Shown one piece after another: positions 58,448 to 64,000 of a DNA stretch of 64,000 nt. How positions within the stretch are numbered: position 1 is the stretch's first letter; each line of letters begins with the position of its first letter. A program made the translations under genes and the position numbers. Location: the NCBI RefSeq assembly GCF_000759475.1, contig NZ_CP009454.1, positions 1,798,001 through 1,862,000 of the forward strand. The letters are read 5' to 3'. Under the pieces are notes generated by a model. That model was not told the origin of the DNA. It did not search any database and saw nothing but the letters and a program-made list of their open reading frames with translations. The stretch is from Pantoea rwandensis (GTDB lineage: Bacteria > Pseudomonadota > Gammaproteobacteria > Enterobacterales > Enterobacteriaceae).

Positions 58448-59272
58448 ATGCGCCGCCTGCTCACTATCGTTGCCGCGCTGTTGTGCAGTGCGACTGCCTT
58501 TGCTGCCACGCCCTGGCAGCAAATTCATCAGCCGATTGCTGGCAGCCCACAGTCGATTGGCGGGTTTGCCAATGGCTGTATTGTCGGCGCACAGCAACTG
58601 CCTCTCAATTCACCTAACTATCAGGTCATGCGCCAGGATCAGCGGCGTTATTACGGCCATCCCGATCTGATTGCTTTTATTCAACGTCTTAGTACCCAGG
58701 TGCATCAGTTGCAGCTGGGGCAAGTGTTGATTGGTGATATGGGCATGGCGGCCGGCGGGCGTTTCAGCAGTGGGCATGCCAGCCATCAAACCGGGTTGGA
58801 TGTCGATATCTGGTTGCAGCTGCCGCAAAATCGCTGGACGGCGCAACAGCTGCTGAAGCCACAGCCGCTGGATTTGGTGGCACCGGATGATAAGCAAGTG
58901 ATTGCACGTCATTGGCAGCCGCAGATTGACAGCCTGATCAAGCTGGCGGCGAAAGATGACGAAGTAACTCGCATCTTCGTCAATCCGGCGATTAAAAAGC
59001 AGCTTTGTGCAGATGCCGGAAGCGATCGTGCATGGCTGAATAAAGTGCGCCCGTGGTTTGCCCATCGTGCCCACATGCACGTGCGTCTGCGCTGTCCGGC
59101 AGGCAGTCTGGAGTGCGAAGATCAGGCAGCACCGCCGCCGGGTGATGGTTGTGGCGCAGAGTTAGACAGTTGGTTCCTGCCGAAAAAACCGGGTAGCACG
59201 CCGCCTGTGAAGAAAACGCCGCCGCCGTTGCCACCCTCCTGTCAGGCACTATTAGATCGTCATTTACTCTAG
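58448..59272 (+). CDS. mepA: Murein endopeptidase MepA
   Basis: Periplasmic penicillin-insensitive DD-/LD-endopeptidase of the LAS zinc family, 274 residues. Signal peptide to about residue 19 (AFA), zinc ligands in [13 protein letters not shown] (His/Asp) and HRAHMHVRL (His), and six or more cysteines for disulfides. It is seven bases from the aroC stop, so the pair is co-transcribed. C-terminal Pro-rich stretch. Confidence 0.95.
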   Translation: MRRLLTIVAALLCSATAFAATPWQQIHQPIAGSPQSIGGFANGCIVGAQQLPLNSPNYQVMRQDQRRYYGHPDLIAFIQRLSTQVHQLQLGQVLIGDMGMAAGGRFSSGHASHQTGLDVDIWLQLPQNRWTAQQLLKPQPLDLVAPDDKQVIARHWQPQIDSLIKLAAKDDEVTRIFVNPAIKKQLCADAGSDRAWLNKVRPWFAHRAHMHVRLRCPAGSLECEDQAAPPPGDGCGAELDSWFLPKKPGSTPPVKKTPPPLPPSCQALLDRHLL

Positions 59273-59402
59273 CCTTGACGCTTCCTGTTGCAGCAGCATT
59301 GGCAACGTTCTCTCTCCCACGCACGGATGTTTGTGAGACCAGGAGAGAGCACGGATGCCCAGCCTGCAATAAGAACGGTCGGGTTAACTTTACGAGAAAA
59401 AA

Positions 59403-60200
59403 ATGGACCTCTTTGTTGTTAGCCCACTGTTGCTGGGCGTGTTGTTTCTGGTTGCGGTGCTGGCAGCGTTTATCGACTCCATCGCCGGCGGTGGTGGCTT
59501 ACTCACCGTTCCTTCATTACTCGCTGCGGGGCTCTCTCCTGCTCAGGCTTTAGCCACCAATAAGTTGCAGTCGGTAGGCGGATCTTTCTCTGCCAGCCTC
59601 TATTTTGTGCGTCGCGGCGCGGTGAAACTGCGTGAACAGCGACTGAACATTGCCATGACCTTTATCGGCGCAGTCTGTGGCACGGTTCTGATTCAGCATA
59701 TTCAGGCGGAGGTGCTGCGACAAATTCTGCCGCTCCTGCTGATCACTATCGGTTTATGGTTCCTGCTGATGCCGCGGCTGGGCGAGTCGGATCGTGAACA
59801 TCGCCTGCAGGGGATCGCTTTTGCGCTGGTCGGCGGTGGTTGCGTCGGTTTTTACGACGGCTTTTTTGGTCCGGGTGCCGGTTCATTCTATGCATTGGCG
59901 TTTGTGACGCTATGTGGCTTCAATCTTGCCAAGGCCACCGCCCACGCCAAAGTCCTAAATTTCACCTCCAATTTCGGCAGTCTGCTGTTCTTTATGTTCG
60001 GCGGAAAGGTGGTGTGGGGCACAGGCGTGATCATGTTGATTGGCGCATTCGTGGGTGCGCGTATCGGCGCCAGACTGGTGCTGAGCCGGGGTCAGAAGCT
60101 GATCCGCCCGATGGTGGTGACGGTATCCGCCGTGATGAGCGCCAAATTATTGTGGGATAGTCATGGCAGCGCGTTGCTGGCGTGGATAGCCACGCTGTAA
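59403..60200 (+). CDS. yfcA: TSUP-family membrane transporter YfcA
   Basis: A 265-residue inner-membrane protein with about eight segments and the DUF81/TauE-SafE motifs AAFIDSIAGGGGLLTVPSLL and GFYDGFFGPGAGSFYAL. Members are thought to move sulfite, sulfoacetate or other organosulfur anions; the YfcA substrate is unknown. It follows mepA as in E. coli with a 130-base gap that shows no hairpin with a T run. Confidence 0.92.
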   Translation: MDLFVVSPLLLGVLFLVAVLAAFIDSIAGGGGLLTVPSLLAAGLSPAQALATNKLQSVGGSFSASLYFVRRGAVKLREQRLNIAMTFIGAVCGTVLIQHIQAEVLRQILPLLLITIGLWFLLMPRLGESDREHRLQGIAFALVGGGCVGFYDGFFGPGAGSFYALAFVTLCGFNLAKATAHAKVLNFTSNFGSLLFFMFGGKVVWGTGVIMLIGAFVGARIGARLVLSRGQKLIRPMVVTVSAVMSAKLLWDSHGSALLAWIATL

Positions 60201-60267
60201 AGCAGTACTCGTCAAGAACGGCTGCCAATGCGACAATGGCGCTAATTTTTTTAAAGATTAAAATATT

Positions 60268-60813
60268 ATGAGTACAGAACATCATTACCAGCAGCTGGTG
60301 GATATTTTTGATGGCTGCTTTGTTGAAGACTTTCAGACCCGTCTAATTAAAGGCGATGACGAACCTATTTATCTTCCAGCGGATGAGGAATCACCGTGGA
60401 ACCGCGTGGTGTTTGCTCACGGTTTCTACGCCAGCGCGCTGCACGAAATTTCTCACTGGTGTATTGCCGGTGAAGCGCGTCGCAAGCTGGTGGATTTTGG
60501 TTATTGGTACTGCCCGGATGGGCGGGATGCGCAAACGCAAAGTCAGTTCGAATCAGTGGAAGTCAAGCCACAGGCGCTGGAATGGTTGTTCTGTGTCGCA
60601 GCAGGCTTCCCCTTCAATGTCAGTTGTGACAACCTCGAAGGCGATTGTGAACCCGACCGCATCGCATTCCAGCGCAAGGTCCATGCTCAGGTGATGACCT
60701 ATTTTGAGCAGGGTATCCCGGCACGTCCGGCTCGCTTTATCGATGCGTTAGCCAGCTATTACGGTACGCCAGCACTGACGGCGGCACACTTCCCGTGGCC
60801 GGAAGATTTGTGA
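60268..60813 (+). CDS. epmC: EF-P hydroxylase EpmC
   Basis: Hydroxylates the lysyl-lysine of elongation factor P after EpmA/EpmB act. 181 residues, near-identical layout to E. coli EpmC (YfcM), with HEISHWCIAG (metal-ligand histidines) and GYWYCPDGRDAQTQ. Same order as E. coli: yfcA-epmC-yfcL-mnmC. Confidence 0.94.
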   Translation: MSTEHHYQQLVDIFDGCFVEDFQTRLIKGDDEPIYLPADEESPWNRVVFAHGFYASALHEISHWCIAGEARRKLVDFGYWYCPDGRDAQTQSQFESVEVKPQALEWLFCVAAGFPFNVSCDNLEGDCEPDRIAFQRKVHAQVMTYFEQGIPARPARFIDALASYYGTPALTAAHFPWPEDL

Positions 60814-60969
60814 TTCGCAAATATATTATTAATGACCCAAAGTCACCCGCGTTGCAGCATGACGGCGAATGAACAAACCCCGGGAACGCGAACCAGCGTG
60901 TAACGGGGTGAGAGCGTGATGCCAGCGCAGTAGCGGCGCGGCGTATCAAGGGTAATAAGGAACAAGACG
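60814..60969 (+). other. GC-rich structured epmC-yfcL gap
   Basis: No gene. The centre (60848-60950) contains alternating partial inverted repeats: CGCGTT/AACGCG and CGTGTAACGGG with CCCCGGG arms. Similar composition precedes several enterobacterial genes, but I cannot name a family. Ends in AAGGGTAATAAGGAAC, the ribosome site of yfcL. Confidence 0.35.
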
Positions 60970-61251
60970 ATGATCGTAGAATTCGAATCCCGCATCCTGG
61001 CATTGATTGACGATATGGTTGATCACGCCAGTGACGACGAGCTGTTTGCCGGTGGCTATCTGCGTGGTCATCTGACCCTGGCGGTGGCTGAGATTGAAAT
61101 CAGCGGTGAGCACACACCTGAAGCGCTGCAAATCCATGTGACCAACAGCCTGCAAAATGCGATTGCGGCGGGGGAACTGTCACCGCGCGATCAAGCGCTG
61201 GTGATTGGCATGTGGGATAATTTGTTCCAGCAGGCGCGTCAGAACGCCTGA
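60970..61251 (+). CDS. yfcL: YfcL family protein
   Basis: A 93-residue acidic cytoplasmic protein of unknown function that matches E. coli YfcL nearly residue for residue in [20 protein letters not shown] and [21 protein letters not shown]. Convergent with mnmC. Confidence 0.93.
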   Translation: MIVEFESRILALIDDMVDHASDDELFAGGYLRGHLTLAVAEIEISGEHTPEALQIHVTNSLQNAIAAGELSPRDQALVIGMWDNLFQQARQNA

Positions 61252-61257
61252 TAAGTC

Positions 61258-61275
61258 GGGGCGACCGCTCGCCCC
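61258..61275. terminator. Hairpin between yfcL and mnmC
   Basis: GGGGCGA-ccgc-TCGCCCC stem seven bases after the yfcL stop. There is no T run on either side, so efficiency is uncertain. Confidence 0.55.
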
Positions 61276-61281
61276 GCCATC

Positions 61282-63294
61282 CTAGCGTCCCGCTTTCTTA
61301 CCTTTCAGCAGTTTTCTTACCCAGTAACGATTCGGATTCAATGCCGCCAGCGTGGTGATATCCAGCGGTTGCGGCTCACCACTCATCTGTGCCGCCAGCA
61401 CTTCCGCTGCCAGCGGCGCGCTGCACAAACCGCGTGAACCCAGCGCACCCAGCACAAATAAACCAGCATGAACCGGTGCATCGGCAAGGGTTTCACCCCG
61501 TGCACGCTGCTCCGGCAAATCAGCGTATTGCGCCAGCGTTGCGGCGTAATCAGGCGCGCTGCCACTCATCGGTAAGTGATCGCGCGTGGCGCAGCGTACG
61601 CCGACACGCGCCTCGTTATCACTGATATCCACTTGCTGCGGCCACTGCGCATCCGGCAGGCAGTTCACCAGGCGCTGGCGATTTTCCTGCTGATCGTCAG
61701 CACGGAAATCGGTTGTGGTATCGCCGCGATGGTAGCTGGCCCCGATGCAGTGGGTATTGAAATTCGGGCTGACTGGCGTGAGATAGCCGTCATAGCAGAG
61801 TACGGTATTTAACGCGCCCAGCTCAGGATTGGTCGGCACATGACTGACCTGACCCGCCACCGCATATACGGGCAAGTCTTTGCTCTGCTCAATCTCCAGC
61901 AGGGCATGGCCATTGGCGATCACCACCTGCTGATGATTCACCGAGGGCTGCTCGCTGAAGTTCAGGGTCCACCCTTCAGTCGTCGTTTCCAGCGTGGTGA
62001 CGCGATGCAGCCAGTGTAGGCGTAAACCCAGCGTTTGCGCATGCTCCAACAGGTTGCTGGTCAATTGCGACGGAGAGAGCCAGCCGCCTTGCGGATAGAA
62101 AATGCCACCACAACCGGTATCGACGCCCGCTAACTGCTGCGCGTCCTCTTTACTTACGCCGTACGCCACATCATGCGGCAATCCCATCTCCAGCATCTGG
62201 GCAATTTTATCGGCACTTTTGCTGTCCCAGCCGAGTTGCAACACGCCGCTCCAGTCATGCTCGAACATCACCGGTAGCTGGTCGTACAAACGGCGGGCAA
62301 AGGTGAACGCCGCAGGGAAGAACGTAGCGAGAGCGGGATCGTGCTGATTAAGCAGCGGGTAAAGTGCGCCTTGACGATTGCCGGAAGCACCCAGCGCGGG
62401 CGCGGCATCGGCGCAATAAAGTGTTACCTTCCAGCCGCGGCGCAGCAGCGCCAGCGCCAGTACGGCACTCGCCACGCCACCGCCAACCAGCGCCACTTCC
62501 TGAGTGCGAGCCGCAGGGCGGGCGTACCATGGCTGGGTGTGGGGTAGGGCTGCAACCTGTTCCATTACGCCGGTTAACATTTCGCGCTTGTGACCAAAGC
62601 CTTTGCGTTTGGTCACCGTGAACCCGGCTTCCTGCAAACCACGGCGCACAAATCCGGCGGCAGTGAACGTTGCCAGCGTCCCGTCTGGACGCGCCAGACG
62701 CGCCATGGCGGCGAAAAGTTCTGGCGTCCACATTTCCGGGTTTTTAGCGGGGGCAAAACCATCTAAAAACCATGCATCCACCTGAGCATTAAGACTGTCA
62801 TCAAAGGTATTAATTAGCGCGTTAATATCACCGAGCCAGAGATCGAGCGTGACTTTACCGCTGTTGAACAGTAAACGCTGACAACCCGGCAGCGCCTGTG
62901 GCCACTGTTGCTGTAATTGTTCGGCCCATGGCGCCAGCTCGGGCCAGTGCGCATGTGCGGCAATCAGATCGGTTTGCGTCAGTGGGAATTTTTCGCAGCT
63001 GATGAAGTGCAGGCGCTTAAGTGTCGCGTCGGGATGTTCGCTACAGAAGCGATCGAAGGCTTGCCACAGGGTGAGAAAGTTAAGACCAGTCCCAAAACCG
63101 CTCTCAGCGACGATAAAAAGATCGCGCGAATGTTGAGCAAAGCGGGCAGGAATATGGTTGCCATCAAGAAAAACATAGCGCGTCTCCTCCAGCCCATTGT
63201 CGTTGGAGAAATAGACGTCGTCGAATGCTCGGGAAACAGGTGTACCCTGATCATTCCAGTTTAATTGCGCGTGTTCAACCGGGGATAACTTCAC
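61282..63294 (-). CDS. mnmC: tRNA mnm5s2U34 biosynthesis bifunctional enzyme MnmC
   Basis: A 670-residue fusion that finishes the wobble uridine modification in tRNA. The N-terminal 240 residues are the SAM methyltransferase ([33 protein letters not shown]) and the C-terminal part is the FAD-dependent oxidase, with the Rossmann loop [18 protein letters not shown] (about 270-287). Length and sequence match E. coli MnmC. It is divergent from fabB. Confidence 0.97.
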   Translation of the reverse strand: MKLSPVEHAQLNWNDQGTPVSRAFDDVYFSNDNGLEETRYVFLDGNHIPARFAQHSRDLFIVAESGFGTGLNFLTLWQAFDRFCSEHPDATLKRLHFISCEKFPLTQTDLIAAHAHWPELAPWAEQLQQQWPQALPGCQRLLFNSGKVTLDLWLGDINALINTFDDSLNAQVDAWFLDGFAPAKNPEMWTPELFAAMARLARPDGTLATFTAAGFVRRGLQEAGFTVTKRKGFGHKREMLTGVMEQVAALPHTQPWYARPAARTQEVALVGGGVASAVLALALLRRGWKVTLYCADAAPALGASGNRQGALYPLLNQHDPALATFFPAAFTFARRLYDQLPVMFEHDWSGVLQLGWDSKSADKIAQMLEMGLPHDVAYGVSKEDAQQLAGVDTGCGGIFYPQGGWLSPSQLTSNLLEHAQTLGLRLHWLHRVTTLETTTEGWTLNFSEQPSVNHQQVVIANGHALLEIEQSKDLPVYAVAGQVSHVPTNPELGALNTVLCYDGYLTPVSPNFNTHCIGASYHRGDTTTDFRADDQQENRQRLVNCLPDAQWPQQVDISDNEARVGVRCATRDHLPMSGSAPDYAATLAQYADLPEQRARGETLADAPVHAGLFVLGALGSRGLCSAPLAAEVLAAQMSGEPQPLDITTLAALNPNRYWVRKLLKGKKAGR

Positions 63295-63370
63295 GGGAAA
63301 GGCTCATATTTCAGGCAGTGGCGCGATTTTAACGACTGCCGTCACATGACGCAAATTTACAAAAGGAAAT

Positions 63371-63411
63371 GGCTGATCGGACTTGTTCGGCTTACAACTG
63401 TAAGCTAGAGT
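63371..63411 (+). promoter_or_regulatory. fabB promoter with FadR-like and FabR-like sites
   Basis: TTGTTC (63383-63388), a 17-base spacer and TAGAGT (63406-63411). GGCTGATCGGACTTGTT (63371-63387) resembles the FadR consensus with three mismatches and overlaps the -35. GCTTACA-AC-TGTAAGC (63390-63405) is a perfect palindrome in the spacer where E. coli fabB carries its FabR operator. This fits activation by FadR and repression by FabR. Confidence 0.75.
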
Positions 63412-63449
63412 GCACGTCAATCCAAAAGAAGTGGAATGAGGACTATTGA

Positions 63450-64000
63450 ATGAAACGTGCAGTGATTACTGGCCTGGGTATCGTTTCCAGCATTGGTAAT
63501 AACCAGCAAGAAGTGCTGGCTTCTCTGCGTGAAGGCCGTTCGGGTATCACCTTCTCTGAAGAGATGAGAGATATCGGTATGCGCAGCCACGTATGGGGCA
63601 ACGTCAAACTGGATACCAACGGGCTCATCGATCGCAAAATCGTGCGTTTCATGAGTGATGCTTCAATCTACGCTTACCTGTCAATGGCGGAAGCGATTCA
63701 GGATTCCGGTCTGACTGATGAGCAATATCAGAACAACCCACGCGTGGGTCTGATTGCCGGTTCAGGCGGTGGTTCTCCGCGTTACCAGGTCTTCGGTGCC
63801 GATGCGATGCGTGGCCCGCGTGGCCTGAAAGCCGTTGGTCCTTATGTGGTGACCAAAGCCATGGGTTCAGGTGTATCAGCTTGTCTGGCTACCCCATTCA
63901 AAATCCACGGCGTGAACTACTCAATCAGCTCTGCCTGTGCGACTTCCGCACACTGCATCGGTAACGCGGTTGAGCAGATTCAGTTGGGTAAACAGGACAT
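63450..64000 (+). CDS. fabB: Beta-ketoacyl-ACP synthase I FabB (partial)
   Basis: First 183 codons of the essential condensing enzyme of unsaturated fatty acid synthesis; the gene runs off the window. Begins [20 protein letters not shown] and includes the nucleophile Cys163 in [13 protein letters not shown]. The catalytic histidines are beyond the end. RBS AATGAGGACT. Confidence 0.97.
   Translation, partial: MKRAVITGLGIVSSIGNNQQEVLASLREGRSGITFSEEMRDIGMRSHVWGNVKLDTNGLIDRKIVRFMSDASIYAYLSMAEAIQDSGLTDEQYQNNPRVGLIAGSGGGSPRYQVFGADAMRGPRGLKAVGPYVVTKAMGSGVSACLATPFKIHGVNYSISSACATSAHCIGNAVEQIQLGKQD

Overview
The window is a chromosomal segment of an enterobacterium of the Erwiniaceae type, most likely Pantoea or a close relative. 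Proteins such as CysZ, ZipA, LigA, GltX, NupC, AlaC, the Ccm proteins, AroC and MnmC are recognisable as close relatives of the Escherichia coli proteins. Gene order broadly follows the E. coli ptsH-to-fabB region. An indolepyruvate decarboxylase gene (ipdC), common in plant-associated Pantoea and Enterobacter, and several non-E. coli cassettes set it apart. The species cannot be fixed from the sequence alone. No prophage, insertion sequence, plasmid gene or CRISPR array is visible.

Layout. 1-8.3 kb: ptsH (partial), cysK, cysZ (leftward), zipA, ligA, ypeB, yfeH and its divergent LysR regulator yfeR, and an orphan FlxA-like protein. 8.4-12.4 kb: a tRNA-Val x3/tRNA-Lys operon divergent from gltX, then yfeC, a formate/nitrite-type channel and two tRNA-Ala(GGC) genes. 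12.4-17.3 kb: a heptanucleotide-rich tandem repeat, then a four-gene, translationally coupled organosulfur operon (flavin monooxygenase, periplasmic binding protein, thiol dioxygenase, four-domain rhodanese). It occupies the place of yfeA in E. coli. 17.4-25 kb: nupC, mntH with an MntR-like operator, His-rich ypeC, an aldo-keto reductase, ipdC and glk. 25-27.5 kb: the pyruvate-sensing pair ypdA/ypdB. 27.5-27.9 kb: a second repeat locus with a very large palindrome. 28-30 kb: a GNAT acetyltransferase, alaC and the 24-residue ypdK.

30-41 kb is accessory: an EmrAB-like efflux pair under an IclR-type regulator with a duplicated operator, a universal stress protein, an unknown membrane protein, two small lipoproteins (one a 49-residue His/Gly/Trp-rich protein), the pyruvate-induced transporter yhjX with a well-conserved YpdB site, an AriR-like protein, an EamA transporter, an AraC regulator, a coiled-coil protein, tRNA-Arg(CCT) and yfdC. 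41.5-48.5 kb: a complete cytochrome c maturation operon ccmABCDEFGHI between yfdC and mlaA, which are neighbours in E. coli. 48.6-64 kb: mlaA, fadL, yfcZ, fadIJ, sixA, smrB, prmB, aroC, mepA, yfcA, epmC, yfcL, mnmC and the start of fabB.

Three circuits can be read within the window. YpdA/YpdB (25-27 kb) very probably control yhjX (36-37 kb). FadR-type boxes precede fadL, fadI and fabB, with a FabR-like palindrome in the fabB promoter. A sulfur theme links cysK/cysZ with the organosulfur operon. The most unusual items are that operon, the two heptad/palindrome repeat loci, the paired 19-bp operator of the efflux locus, and the unannotated-size genes ypdK and the His-rich lipoprotein.
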